Shown here piece after piece: positions 41,775-51,227 of a stretch of 64,000 nt of DNA (position 1 is the first letter of the stretch; every line of letters begins with the position of its first letter). This DNA comes from Candidatus Sphingomonas phytovorans (GTDB taxonomy: Bacteria > Pseudomonadota > Alphaproteobacteria > Sphingomonadales > Sphingomonadaceae). The notes under the pieces were generated by a model. It had not been told where the DNA came from. It saw only the letters and a program-made list of their open reading frames with translations, and made no database searches. Position numbers and translations under genes: made by a program. The stretch is from assembly GCA_029202385.1 (NCBI GenBank), contig CP119314.1:5383001-5447000 (forward strand), written 5' to 3'.

Positions 41775-44224
41775 TCGGTTCCTTCGAGCAGCGCGCGCAC
41801 CTCGGCGGCGGTCGCGGCGGACAGCGCCTTTGCAGCGAGCGTGCGGCATGTCGGCATGTCGAGTGTCCGGACGGCCGCCTTCAGCGCCGGGATCGCGGCG
41901 GGTGTCGCCGAGAGTTCGGTTACGCCGAGCCCGATCAGGATCGGCGCGGCGGCGGGATCGGAGGCTATTCCGCCGCACACTCCGAGCCAGCGTGCATGCG
42001 TGCGTGCGCCTTCCGCCGCCCGCGCGATGAGATGGAGTACCGCCGGGTGTAGCGCGTCGACCATTGCCGCCACGGCGGGATTGCCGCGATCGGCGGCCAG
42101 CACATATTGAGTAAGGTCGTTGCTGCCGATCGACAGGAAATCGGCGTCGCGCGCGAGGCTCGTGGCGAGAAGGGCCGCTGCCGGCGTCTCGATCATCACG
42201 CCGAGCGGAACCGGGGTTTCGATACCAAGGTCGGCTCGTGCCTGGTCGAGGATCGTGCGGGTGGCGGCGAGCTCCCCCGCGTCGACCACCATCGGCAGCA
42301 TGATGCGGCATTGCACAGCGGGCACCCCGCGCAGGATCGCGCGGAACTGTGTGGCGAGCAGGCCCGGGTTGGAGAGCGAGAAACGGATGCCCCGCGCGCC
42401 GAGCGCCGGATTCTCCTCATGCGGAAAGGGCAGATAGGCGACCGGCTTGTCGCCGCCGATATCCAGCGTGCGGACGATCAGCGGACGGCCTGCCAATCCC
42501 TCGGCGACTGCCGCATAGGCGGCGCATTGTTCGTCCTCGTCAGGGGCGGACATGCGGTCGTGAAAAAGGAACTCGGTGCGCAGCAGGCCGCAGCCCTCGG
42601 CGCCCAGCGATACCGCCGGGGCCGCTTCCGTGCTCGCCGCCAGGTTGGCGAAGATCTCGATCCGGGTGCCGTCGGCCATGACGCAATCCTGCCGCGCGGC
42701 GCTCGCGTCCGCAGCGTTGCGGTCGCGCAGATGAATCAGCCGCGCCGCGGCCGCTTCCCGGGCAGCGGTCCTGGGTGCCGGGTCGAGCATGGCGCGATCC
42801 GCGTCGAGCACGACATCATCGCCGTCCGGCAGGTCGAGCACGCCGGAGCCTGCCGCGACCAGCATCGGAATTCCGGCCGACGCTGCGAGGATGGCGGCGT
42901 GCGCGGTTGGGCCGCCAAAGGCAGTGCAGATACCTGCGACTTGCGCTGCGGCAATCGGTGCGAAGTGAGAGGGAAGCAACTCGTCGGTGATCAGGATCGC
43001 GCCGGGCGGCGGCAGCGGCATGGCCGTATCGGCGCCGACGAGCAGTGCGATCATCTGGCGCTCGATGTCCTTCAGATCGGCGATCCGCTCGATCAGCAAC
43101 CGGTCGCCGGTCGCGCGGATTGCGTTTGCATGGCTGTGGATCGCGCCGCGCCAGGCAAAGGCGGCGCTCTTGCCTTCGACGATGAGGTGCTCGGCGGCGG
43201 AGAGAAGCTCCGGGTCGTCGATCAGGGTGTGGTGGGCCGCCGCGATGTCGGCGCCGGGTCCTGTGCTGTCCTCGGTAATGGCCAGCAGCCGCTGGCGTGC
43301 CGCGGCAAGGGCGGCGCTTTCGGCGGCCGGGCCATTGCCTTGCTCCGTCAGGGCAATGTCGGAGGCGCGGAACTGGAAGACGCGGCCGATTGCCAGGCCC
43401 GGCGCTGCGCGGACACCGTGGATGAGGCCATCGGCGGCTGGCACCGCGACGGGCGCGGGAGATTGATGCGCTTCCTCACCCATGCCCTGTTCGATCAGCG
43501 CGGCGATCGCAGCGGTGGCGGCGCGGGCATCCGGCCCGCGACCGGCAATCTCGATCTCGTCGCCATGGCGGATCCCGGCGGAAAGCAGGGCGACGATGCT
43601 GCGCGCATTGGCGGTCTTGCCGTGCGCAGAGAGAGTCATCTCGGCCGCGAACGGCTTGAGCGCGGCGACGATCCGCGCGGCCGGGCGGGCATGGATGCCG
43701 CTGGGCAGCGGGACGCGGATCGTGCAACGCGCCGTGTCCTCGCCGAGATCGCTGGCTGTCTCGGCGGCTGCAAGTGGCGCGACCTCAGCGAGCGGGTCGC
43801 CTGCCTTCACACGGGTATCGGTCCCGTGCACCGTGACGGCAAATCCTTCGCTGGTCACGGTGATAGGGGTGACCAAGCTCTTGGCCCGCGCCGCGACGGG
43901 ATCGAGATCGACCTCCAGCAGCACCTGGCCAAGGACGACTGGCTCCCCATCGCTCACCCTGGCGGTGAAACCGTCCCCGGCCAGTGCGACCGTCTCGAGC
44001 CCGACATGGATGAGCAGGTCGGCCCCGTTCGCCAGCTTCAGCGTGATCGAGTGACGGGTCGGGGCGACGGCGATGACGGTGGCGTCGCACGGCGCCCGGA
44101 TCACCCCGTCGAGCGGGTCGATGGCGAAACCTTCCCCCATCATGCGGTCGGCGAAGACCGGGTCGGGCACCTGTCCAAGGTCGAGTGCCCAGCCTGCCAT
44201 CGGCGCGTGAAGCCGAACGATCAC
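41771..44224 (-). CDS. Fused PTS EIIA(Glc)-HPr-Enzyme I phosphotransferase
   Basis: An 817-residue cytoplasmic protein carrying the entire soluble PTS relay. EIIA of the glucose class is at about 1-150 with phospho-His H73 in LLIHVGLETVAL; HPr at about 165-250 with H178 in SGIHARPAARIV; Enzyme I from about 265, with H442 in TAFGGPTAHAAILA and the PEP-binding LRTEFLFHDR, RTLDIGGDKPVAYLPFP and IGSNDLTQY. PEP phosphate can pass to NagE without other PTS proteins. GTG start overlaps the GH20 stop, and its own stop overlaps the nagE start. Confidence 0.95.
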   Translation of the reverse strand: MIVRLHAPMAGWALDLGQVPDPVFADRMMGEGFAIDPLDGVIRAPCDATVIAVAPTRHSITLKLANGADLLIHVGLETVALAGDGFTARVSDGEPVVLGQVLLEVDLDPVAARAKSLVTPITVTSEGFAVTVHGTDTRVKAGDPLAEVAPLAAAETASDLGEDTARCTIRVPLPSGIHARPAARIVAALKPFAAEMTLSAHGKTANARSIVALLSAGIRHGDEIEIAGRGPDARAATAAIAALIEQGMGEEAHQSPAPVAVPAADGLIHGVRAAPGLAIGRVFQFRASDIALTEQGNGPAAESAALAAARQRLLAITEDSTGPGADIAAAHHTLIDDPELLSAAEHLIVEGKSAAFAWRGAIHSHANAIRATGDRLLIERIADLKDIERQMIALLVGADTAMPLPPPGAILITDELLPSHFAPIAAAQVAGICTAFGGPTAHAAILAASAGIPMLVAAGSGVLDLPDGDDVVLDADRAMLDPAPRTAAREAAAARLIHLRDRNAADASAARQDCVMADGTRIEIFANLAASTEAAPAVSLGAEGCGLLRTEFLFHDRMSAPDEDEQCAAYAAVAEGLAGRPLIVRTLDIGGDKPVAYLPFPHEENPALGARGIRFSLSNPGLLATQFRAILRGVPAVQCRIMLPMVVDAGELAATRTILDQARADLGIETPVPLGVMIETPAAALLATSLARDADFLSIGSNDLTQYVLAADRGNPAVAAMVDALHPAVLHLIARAAEGARTHARWLGVCGGIASDPAAAPILIGLGVTELSATPAAIPALKAAVRTLDMPTCRTLAAKALSAATAAEVRALLEGTE

Positions 44225-46476
44225 GGCGCGGTCACGAGTTGCACTGCGCTGACCGCCCAGAGCGGATTCACGCCCCTGGCCGTATAGGTGATGCAGAGAT
44301 CATGAGCGCCCGTGACGGGGGCGATCGGCGCGGTCAGCCGGGTCACTCCGGGTTGGTGGACGGCGGGGGCGAGCGGCAAGGTGGCTAGGCGTGGGCCAGT
44401 GCAACCGTCGCGCACTTCCATCTCTCCCGCAGGAGTGACGGGCGGGCGGAATGTGATCTTGTCCACGTCCCGGCCGATCTGGAAGTTGAAGGGAAGCTGT
44501 CCGACCGAAATCGCGATCGAGCGCACCCCTTCCATCGGCGCGGCGTCGTAGATCCAGCAGGGGTTCGCGATGTCGAGCAGGAATGCCGCGCGGGGACCGG
44601 TCGCCGGGGCATCGTCGGTCAGTCGCAAGGGGATGCCTTCGGAGCAGAGCCTGAGCTGCGTATCGTCGCGGTGGCGGACGGTAGCGGGAGTCAGGGCGAG
44701 GTCGATGGCGCCCGGCATCGCCCTGCCGTCGAGGATGGTCGCGACGCGCAGGCGTGCCGGCATCGGAAGCGCCAGGGGGCCGGCGTAAAGCGTGGACGTC
44801 GGGCCAGGCAGGGTACCATCGGTCGTGTAGCGCAGAGGCAATCCGGACTGGCCGGTGATCGTCACCTGCGCCTTGGTGCCGACCGGGGATAGCGTTGCCA
44901 CCGGGCGGAACAGTGCTTCGCTCGGTTCAATGCCGAGTTTCGTCAGGCGCTGCATCTGCGGCGCCAGGCGACGAACGAAATTGCCGAAGTCCCGCGGGCC
45001 CGCCGGCGACCAGCCCAGTTCGGCCACCGCCGTGGCGCGGGGGAACATGGCCGCTGCCACGGCGGCTTCAGTCCGCATGTGCTCGGTCCAGACATTACCC
45101 TGCAGGCCCAGGATATGGCGTTGCTGGTCGGCCGGGATCGAGGGTGGGGCGGGATCGAAACTGTAGACGTCGGCGAGCGTCATGAGTTTGCCTCGACCAG
45201 TGCCCTCCGCGGCCGAGACGCCTTGGCGATAATTGAGGTAGAGAACCGGCTCGGGACTGAGGACAGCGTCATGGCCAGCTTTTGCGGCGGCGACCGCGCC
45301 ATCGAGCCCGCGCCACGACATGACGGTCGCATCCGGCGTAATGCCGCCGTCGAGGATTTCGTCCCAGCCTATCAGCCGTCGATCATGCGCGGCGAGATAG
45401 CGGCCGATGCGCTGCACGAACCAGCTCTGCAGCTTGTCCTCGGACGTGATGCCGAGGGCTTTCATTTTCGCCTGGATCACGGGTGACGCGGCCCATTGGT
45501 CCTTTACTGCCTCGTCGCCACCGACATGGATGTAGCGCGAGGGAAACAGGCTCATCACTTCGTCGAGCACGTCCTGCAGGAAACCGAAGGTCGCCTCGTC
45601 GGTATTGTAGAGCCACGGGAACACGCCCCAGTCGCTCTCCGTCCCAGGCGGGATCGGGACGCCCATGCCCAGGCGTGGGTAGGCACGGATGGCGCTCAGC
45701 GCATGACCGGGCATCTCGATCTCGGGCACGATGGTGACGCCACGTTTCGTTGCATAGGCGACGATATCGCGGATCTGCGCGCCGGTGTAGAAGCCGCCGG
45801 TGCGGGGCAGGGAGGGGGCCCCCGGCGCGGTGGCGGGGAAGCGCCAGCCACCGACACTCGTCAGTCTTGGATATTTCGGGATCTCGATACGCCAGCCCTG
45901 ATCGTCGACCAGATGCCAGTGCAGCGTGTTGAGCTTGTTCGCGGCCATCGCGTCGATCACGCGCTTGACGAAGTCGGGCGATTGAAAATGCCGCGCGCTG
46001 TCGAGCATGAGCCCGCGCCATTTGAAACGGGGGGCGTCGTCGATCGTGACGGCAGGGACGAAGACGCCGTGCTTCTGCGGCCGGGCGAGCTGCCAGAGCG
46101 TCACCGCGCCGTAGAACAGGCCGGCATCGTCACTCGCGCTGATCGTGGCGCCGGTCGCGGAGGTGGTGAGGCGATACCCCTCGGCCGGAATATTCGCCAC
46201 GCGTTCGAGCCGGACGATACCGCCGGCGCCGATCAAGGGCCTGGGGCCGCCGGTGCGGGAGAGCAGCTCCGCCAGCCGCTCTGCTGCGTTGCGCGCGCCG
46301 CTATCACCTGCCGGAACGGAGATCCCGCTCGTCGCGGTCAGCGTGAAGCCGCCTTCCGCAACGCTCAGCGACTTTGGTGCTGGCAGGAGCGCGGCGGGCT
46401 CTGCGATCGCGGCGGAAGAGAACAGGGCCCCGGCAAACAAGGGGACGGCCCTGCGGAAGATCTGAATGCTCGACAC
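44221..46476 (-). CDS. Beta-N-acetylhexosaminidase, GH20
   Basis: About 750 residues, exported. The GTG at 46476 gives a clean signal peptide (SSIQIFRRAVPLFAGALFSSAAIA) with AAAGGTG upstream; the ATG at 46515 lies inside a strong hairpin and is less likely. The N-terminal domain is followed by the catalytic barrel with MLDSARHFQSPDFVKRVIDA, HWHLVDDQGWRIEIPKYP, IVPEIEMPGHALSAI and the catalytic pair in YIHVGGDEAVKDQW. It removes terminal GlcNAc from chitooligosaccharides or glycans in the periplasm. A C-terminal extension with a chitobiase-like beta domain follows. Operon with the receptor upstream and PTS genes downstream. Confidence 0.93.
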   Translation of the reverse strand: MSSIQIFRRAVPLFAGALFSSAAIAEPAALLPAPKSLSVAEGGFTLTATSGISVPAGDSGARNAAERLAELLSRTGGPRPLIGAGGIVRLERVANIPAEGYRLTTSATGATISASDDAGLFYGAVTLWQLARPQKHGVFVPAVTIDDAPRFKWRGLMLDSARHFQSPDFVKRVIDAMAANKLNTLHWHLVDDQGWRIEIPKYPRLTSVGGWRFPATAPGAPSLPRTGGFYTGAQIRDIVAYATKRGVTIVPEIEMPGHALSAIRAYPRLGMGVPIPPGTESDWGVFPWLYNTDEATFGFLQDVLDEVMSLFPSRYIHVGGDEAVKDQWAASPVIQAKMKALGITSEDKLQSWFVQRIGRYLAAHDRRLIGWDEILDGGITPDATVMSWRGLDGAVAAAKAGHDAVLSPEPVLYLNYRQGVSAAEGTGRGKLMTLADVYSFDPAPPSIPADQQRHILGLQGNVWTEHMRTEAAVAAAMFPRATAVAELGWSPAGPRDFGNFVRRLAPQMQRLTKLGIEPSEALFRPVATLSPVGTKAQVTITGQSGLPLRYTTDGTLPGPTSTLYAGPLALPMPARLRVATILDGRAMPGAIDLALTPATVRHRDDTQLRLCSEGIPLRLTDDAPATGPRAAFLLDIANPCWIYDAAPMEGVRSIAISVGQLPFNFQIGRDVDKITFRPPVTPAGEMEVRDGCTGPRLATLPLAPAVHQPGVTRLTAPIAPVTGAHDLCITYTARGVNPLWAVSAVQLVTAP

Positions 46477-46503
46477 GCCGGGCACCTTTACGAACCTAGG
46501 ATA

Positions 46504-46526
46504 GCGGGCCGGCATGGCCGGCCCGC
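46504..46526 (-). terminator. Perfect GC hairpin between TonB receptor and GH20 genes
   Basis: GCGGGCCGGC and its complement form a 10-bp perfect stem with a 3-base loop, 10 bp after the receptor stop codon. No T-run follows, so it may be a processing, mRNA-stabilising or partial-termination element rather than a full terminator. It would let receptor mRNA exceed that of the downstream enzymes. Confidence 0.5.
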
Positions 46527-46535
46527 CTATTCAGA

Positions 46536-49241
46536 TCAGAACTTGAAGCGCGCGCCAACGTAGAACTGACGTCCGTTGTCGTAGATCGCCCGCACGCGGT
46601 CGCGCGTGCCCGAATATTGCACGATCTTCTTGTTGGTCAGGTTCACCGCATCAGCCGTCAGCGTGACATTCTTGGTCACGTTGATACCGAGCGACGCATC
46701 GAGCGAGGACAGCGCGGCCTGGTTGAGCGGTGCCGCACGATCGATGTCGATGAAGAAGGCCGACCGATAGCTGTACGAGACCCGGGCGCTGAGCAGATCA
46801 TTCTCGTAATAACCAGTCAGATTCACCGAATGCTTGCTGTTTCCGGGGATCTGGTCGCCGTTGCTCGCCTTTGCGTCCGAGTAGGTATAGTTGGCGATCG
46901 CGCCGAAGCCGCCCCAGATCGGCCGCGAAACCTGGAATTCGAAGCCCTGGTTCCGGCCGCCGGTGCCGTTGGACCGGCGGTTGATCTGGTATGGGCAATT
47001 GAACAGGTTCGGATTGCTGCCTGGCGCAAGCGTGCAGGAAGCAGGCTGGGTGCCGGGAACGAACTGTCCTGGCAGGATTTCCGTCGACGTCCGGTTGACG
47101 ATGTACGACTGGATGTCCTTGTAGAATGCAGCCAGTGCCACGATCGTTTCGGCATCCGGATACCATTCGAGCGACACGTCATACTGGTTGGCGCGGTAAG
47201 GCTGCAGGTTGGGATCGCCGCCCTGCCCGGTCAGCAGCGTGCCATTGAGGTCGATGCCCGGTGTGATATCGACAAAGTCGGGCCGCGTGACCGTCTTGCC
47301 CGCGGCGAAGCGCAGCACGACCTTGCGCGAGAGATCGATCGACAGGTTCGCGCTTGGCAGCACATCGGTATAGGATCGACTCGACGTGATCGGCGTGAAG
47401 CCGCCAAACGGATTGGTGAACTGCGGATTCGCGCCGCCGATCAGGCTGCCGGTCGATATCTGGTCGGTCTTGACCACCCGGACGCCGACATTGCCGCGCC
47501 AGCCATCGCCGCCGAACTTGGCCATGGCATAGCCGCCATAGGTCTTTTCGTTGATCGAATAGGTGTTGCCGGGGACGATGAACTTCGCGGTCAACGCCGC
47601 CGCCTGCGATCCATAGATCTGGGCAAGGCGGGTCGGATCCACGGTCCAGTAGTTCTTCAGGGTTCCCGGGGCCGCGATATTGTCGAGGAAATCGTCAGGC
47701 GTCCCCTGGCCGCTCGCAAAACTGGCGGCGGTGCACGGCGCACCGCCACAGACCAGCCCTGGTGTCAGCACGCCGCCATTGGTGGCGAGACGAAGGGCCG
47801 AACGGTCGTGATCGGTATATTTCACGCCGACCTTCAGCGCGCTCATCGGGCCCCAGTCGACCTGCTGTTCCAGATCGAGATAGGCGTATTTTTCCTTGTC
47901 GTCGTTGGTCACTGACTGGATGCGCGCGAAATCGATGAGCGCATTCGCCGGCGAGGTCGGATTGGGCGAGGTGAAAGTCACCTGAGGGGCCTTGCCGCGC
48001 AGATCGTAGCTGAACGAGCCGGTGGACGCGGTCTCGAGGAAGTTCTCGTTCGAGGTTGCGCCGGTCGCCTTGGTCCACCCTGCCTTGAGGTGGACGGTCA
48101 GCTGCTCGGTGGGTTTGTAGATCAAGTCGAGATCGGCCGAATAGGTTTCAGCGAACGCCTTGCGGTCGATCGCGTCGAAGACCATGGCGCGCGCGCCGCT
48201 GGCGGCGTTGTTGGTCGACGTGACGGTGCCGGCGACCGCGAGGCCGTTCTGGACGGTCGCGTTGGTGATCGTTCCCCCGGTGCCGAGCGCCCGCTCGGCC
48301 CAGGCGATGTAGTTCTGGTTGAAATTGTTCGCGCCGAAACGAGAATAGAGACCGGTGACATTGATCTCCAGCGTGTCCGACGGACGGAACTGCACGCCGA
48401 TATTGCCGCCGTAGCGTTCGCGATCCTGCTTGAAGATAGTCGAGCCGATGAGTGTCGGCACGTTCGCCGTCCCGCCGTTGACCGCGAAGGGGGCGTAGCC
48501 GAAGACCTCGATACCGTCGCGCCGTGTCTGCCGCTTCTGGTAGATGCCGCCGATCAGGATGCCGAACGTCTCGTCGGCATTCTTCCAGCTCACAAGGCCG
48601 GAAATCTGGGGATCGAATTTCCCCGACCGGTCGGAATAGACGCCCTGTACCGATGCCGACAGGGTGAGCGGCTTCAGGTCGAGAGGATTGCGCGTGTGGA
48701 CGTTGATCGTCCCGCCGACGCCGCCTTCCTCCACATCCGCCTGCGGGCTCTTGTACACTTCGAGCTGGCCGACGATCTCCGCAGGCAGCGTCAGATAGTT
48801 GAAGCTGCGCGTCGAGGCGACCTGGTCGAGAATGAACCAGTCGGCGGTGGCGATCGAATGGCCGTTGACCAGCGTTTTGGTCAGGTTCGGCGCGGTGCCG
48901 CGAAGCGACACGCGCTCGCCTTCGCCGAACTCGCGGTTGATGACGATGCCGGGAATGCGCTGCAGCGCCTCGGCGACGTTCTTGTCGGGGAATTTGCCGA
49001 TGTCTTCGGCGGTGAGGACGTCGGAAATGACGCTCGAGTCGCGCTTGGCGGTGATCGATGCCTGGATCGATCCGCGAATGCCGGTGACGATGATGTCAGC
49101 CTCGCTGCCCGGATCGTTCTGCGCTGTCTGGGTTGCACCCGACGGCGCTGTGTTGCTGGGAGCATTGGTGCTCTGCGCGTGCGCAGTGGCGGCCAATGCC
49201 AACGAACTCACGGATGCAGCCAGAAGTCGTATTGCGGTCAT
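46536..49241 (-). CDS. TonB-dependent receptor of the GlcNAc utilisation locus
   Basis: A 901-residue outer-membrane receptor from ATG 49241 (GGGGAG at 8 bp). Signal MTAIRLLAASVSSLALAATAHAQ; TonB-box region EADIIVTGIRGSIQASITAKR; plug with DVLTAEDIGKFPDKNVAEALQRIPGIVIN and GVGGTINVHTRNPLDL; barrel ending DNGRQFYVGARFKF with the terminal Phe. TonB-Xanth-Caul type. Being first in an operon with GH20 and GlcNAc PTS genes and divergent from the GntR regulator, it most likely imports chitooligosaccharides or GlcNAc-containing glycans. Confidence 0.93.
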   Translation of the reverse strand: MTAIRLLAASVSSLALAATAHAQSTNAPSNTAPSGATQTAQNDPGSEADIIVTGIRGSIQASITAKRDSSVISDVLTAEDIGKFPDKNVAEALQRIPGIVINREFGEGERVSLRGTAPNLTKTLVNGHSIATADWFILDQVASTRSFNYLTLPAEIVGQLEVYKSPQADVEEGGVGGTINVHTRNPLDLKPLTLSASVQGVYSDRSGKFDPQISGLVSWKNADETFGILIGGIYQKRQTRRDGIEVFGYAPFAVNGGTANVPTLIGSTIFKQDRERYGGNIGVQFRPSDTLEINVTGLYSRFGANNFNQNYIAWAERALGTGGTITNATVQNGLAVAGTVTSTNNAASGARAMVFDAIDRKAFAETYSADLDLIYKPTEQLTVHLKAGWTKATGATSNENFLETASTGSFSYDLRGKAPQVTFTSPNPTSPANALIDFARIQSVTNDDKEKYAYLDLEQQVDWGPMSALKVGVKYTDHDRSALRLATNGGVLTPGLVCGGAPCTAASFASGQGTPDDFLDNIAAPGTLKNYWTVDPTRLAQIYGSQAAALTAKFIVPGNTYSINEKTYGGYAMAKFGGDGWRGNVGVRVVKTDQISTGSLIGGANPQFTNPFGGFTPITSSRSYTDVLPSANLSIDLSRKVVLRFAAGKTVTRPDFVDITPGIDLNGTLLTGQGGDPNLQPYRANQYDVSLEWYPDAETIVALAAFYKDIQSYIVNRTSTEILPGQFVPGTQPASCTLAPGSNPNLFNCPYQINRRSNGTGGRNQGFEFQVSRPIWGGFGAIANYTYSDAKASNGDQIPGNSKHSVNLTGYYENDLLSARVSYSYRSAFFIDIDRAAPLNQAALSSLDASLGINVTKNVTLTADAVNLTNKKIVQYSGTRDRVRAIYDNGRQFYVGARFKF

Positions 49242-49283
49242 TGCCGTTCTCCCCATTTTATTTCTGTTGGCCTGTCAGTTGAT

Positions 49284-49402
49284 GACCAATCACATACCAA
49301 TTTGTGAAACATGTGTCATACCAATCGCAGCGTCAAGCGGGTTTTTTGCAAGTCCAGTCGAGTTGGTGCAATTTTCTTGTGGAAAATGGTATTTGATTGG
49401 TC
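49284..49402. promoter_or_regulatory. Putative GntR (NagR/NagQ-type) operators in the divergent nag promoter region
   Basis: GACCAATCACATACC at 49284-49298 and GGTATTTGATTGGTC at 49388-49402 are inverted copies differing at one of 15 positions. A partial third copy, TCATACCAATC, lies near 49316-49326. They flank the promoters of the receptor operon (minus) and of the GntR-SIS-nagA operon (plus), the expected place for control by the adjacent regulator. Confidence 0.65.
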
Positions 49403-49452
49403 TTATAGAGGTCGTGCCGGCTCCGGTCGGCGCTGAGAACAGGGATGCACGG

Positions 49453-50196
49453 ATGACCAACCTGACCGACAAGATCGGTATGCTCGACGGCAATGCGCGC
49501 GCCCCGCTCTATCAACAGATGCAGGATGCGTTGCGGCGCGGAATCGAGGGAGGTGCGTTGCGCCCGCAAGAGGCGCTGCCGCCCGAGCGCGATATCGCCA
49601 AGGAGTTCGGTATCTCGCGCATTACGGTGCGCAAGGCGGTAGACGGGTTGGTGGCCGATGGCATGCTGACCCGGCGGCAGGGCGCCGGCACGTTCGTGGG
49701 TGGACGGGTCGAAAAGCAGTTCTCGAAGCTTACCTCCTTTACCGAGGACATGGCCGCGCGGGGTCGTACCGCGCGCAGCGAATGGATCACCCAGATCGAG
49801 AGCTCGGTGAACCCGGACGAATCGCTGACCCTGGGCCTTAGCCCCGGCTCACGCGTGTTTCGCTTTCACCGCATCCGGTACGCCGACGACCAGCCCATGG
49901 CGCTCGAATATTCGACGATCCCCGGGTTCGGCCTGCCGGGGCTGGAGGCGGTCGGCGCGTCGCTCTACGAAGCGTTGGACGCTGCCGGCCATCGACCGGT
50001 GCGCGCGTTGCAGCGCCTGCGGGCGGTGCTGTTCGATAAGGAGCAAGCGAAACTGCTCGACATCGAGGCTGGTGCACCCGGGCTGTTCATCGAACGCCGG
50101 GGCTTTCTGGAAGACGGACGCGCGATCGAGATGACTCATAGCTGGTATCGTGGCGATACATATGATTTCGTTGCAGAATTGAACGCGCTCGCATGA
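49453..50196 (+). CDS. GntR family transcriptional regulator of GlcNAc utilisation (HutC subfamily)
   Basis: A 247-residue repressor. The winged helix is residues ~15-85, with LPPERDIAKEFGISRITVRK and ADGMLTRRQGAGTFV. The C-terminal UTRA ligand-binding domain follows, with RIRYADDQPMALEYSTIP and HSWYRGDTYDFVAEL, typical of NagR/YvoA-like proteins that bind GlcNAc-6-P or GlcN-6-P. Its stop overlaps the start of the SIS-domain gene, and likely operators lie in the gap to the divergent receptor gene. Family assignment is sure; the effector is inferred from context. Confidence 0.92.
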   Translation: MTNLTDKIGMLDGNARAPLYQQMQDALRRGIEGGALRPQEALPPERDIAKEFGISRITVRKAVDGLVADGMLTRRQGAGTFVGGRVEKQFSKLTSFTEDMAARGRTARSEWITQIESSVNPDESLTLGLSPGSRVFRFHRIRYADDQPMALEYSTIPGFGLPGLEAVGASLYEALDAAGHRPVRALQRLRAVLFDKEQAKLLDIEAGAPGLFIERRGFLEDGRAIEMTHSWYRGDTYDFVAELNALA

Positions 50197-51227
50197 GCAT
50201 TGCCCCCGAATCCACGCTGATGTTCGCCGAGGCCGCGGAAGCCGCAGACGTCATCGCGCGTCAGCGCACCGCGAACCGAGCCCTGGTCGAGTCGCTTGCC
50301 GTGCGATTGCGCGATGCACCGCCGCGTGCCGTGTCGACCTGTGCTCGCGGCTCCTCGGATCATGCAGCGACGTTCGCCAAATATCTGATCGAAACCGTGA
50401 TCGGCGTACCGGTGAGTTCAGCCGCACCGTCGGTTGCCTCGGTCTATCACGCTGCCGCACGGCTCGACGACACGCTGCTGCTGGCAATCTCGCAGTCGGG
50501 CCGCAGTCCGGATCTGCTGAGCGTGGTCCAGGCGGGCCGGGCGGGCGGCGCGTATCTTGCCGCGATGGTCAACGATGCCGAGTCGCCGCTGGCCGACATG
50601 GCCGATTCGACCCTCCCGCTTCGTGCCGGCGCGGAGAAGAGCGTCGCCGCGACGAAGAGCTATATCGCTTCCCTGGCGGCGATCCTTGGCCTGGTCGCTG
50701 CCTGGGCGCAGGATGAGGCGCTGTCCGTCGCGCTGGACGAAGCGCCGGCGCTGCTCGCCCGATCCTGGGAGGTGGACTGGAGTCCTCTGGTTGAGGGGCT
50801 TGCCAATGCGCGCGGGCTATATGTCATCGGGCGCGGCCTCGGTCTGGGAGTCGCACAGGAAGCTGCGTTGAAGTTCAAGGAAACCTGCGGTCTTCATGCC
50901 GAGGCATTCAGCGCGGCCGAGGTGAGGCACGGGCCGATGGCCCTGATCGGGCCGGATTTCCCGGTCCTCGTGTTTCGCCAGGACGATGAAACGGCCGCAG
51001 GTGTCGATTCGCTGGTCAGCGAGGCACTGGGGCAGGGGGGCGTCGTCTATTGCGCCGGCAGTGCGATTCCCGGTGCGGTGACGTTGCCGACGATCGACGC
51101 ATCGTCCGCGATCCAGCCGATGTTGCAGATCCAGTCCTTCTACCGCGCGGTCAACGCGCTATCCGTGCGGCGGGGGTTCGATCCCGATTCGCCGCCCCAC
51201 CTGCGCAAAGTGACCGAAACCGTCTGA
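50193..51227 (+). CDS. SIS domain glucosamine-6-phosphate deaminase (NagB-II type)
   Basis: A 344-residue protein with two SIS domains like the isomerase half of GlmS, but no glutaminase domain. Conserved pieces are STCARGSSDHAATFAKYLIE, LLLAISQSGRSPDLLSVVQ and the second domain YVIGRGLGLGVAQEAALKFKETCGLHAEAFSAAEVRHGPM. In GlcNAc loci of proteobacteria this family (NagB-II) replaces classical NagB, converting GlcN-6-P to fructose-6-P and ammonia. It sits between the GntR regulator and nagA, with ATGA and TGATG overlaps. Confidence 0.9.
   Translation: MSIAPESTLMFAEAAEAADVIARQRTANRALVESLAVRLRDAPPRAVSTCARGSSDHAATFAKYLIETVIGVPVSSAAPSVASVYHAAARLDDTLLLAISQSGRSPDLLSVVQAGRAGGAYLAAMVNDAESPLADMADSTLPLRAGAEKSVAATKSYIASLAAILGLVAAWAQDEALSVALDEAPALLARSWEVDWSPLVEGLANARGLYVIGRGLGLGVAQEAALKFKETCGLHAEAFSAAEVRHGPMALIGPDFPVLVFRQDDETAAGVDSLVSEALGQGGVVYCAGSAIPGAVTLPTIDASSAIQPMLQIQSFYRAVNALSVRRGFDPDSPPHLRKVTETV

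Noticed and set aside
40137..42110. 657-codon open frame on the plus strand opposite nagE
   Set aside because: Same reason: the minus strand encodes a membrane permease with recognisable EIIC and EIIB motifs.
42107..44287. 726-codon open frame on the plus strand opposite the PTS fusion gene
   Set aside because: Antisense shadow of a well-supported gene with all phosphotransfer motifs; no motif in the plus-strand frame.
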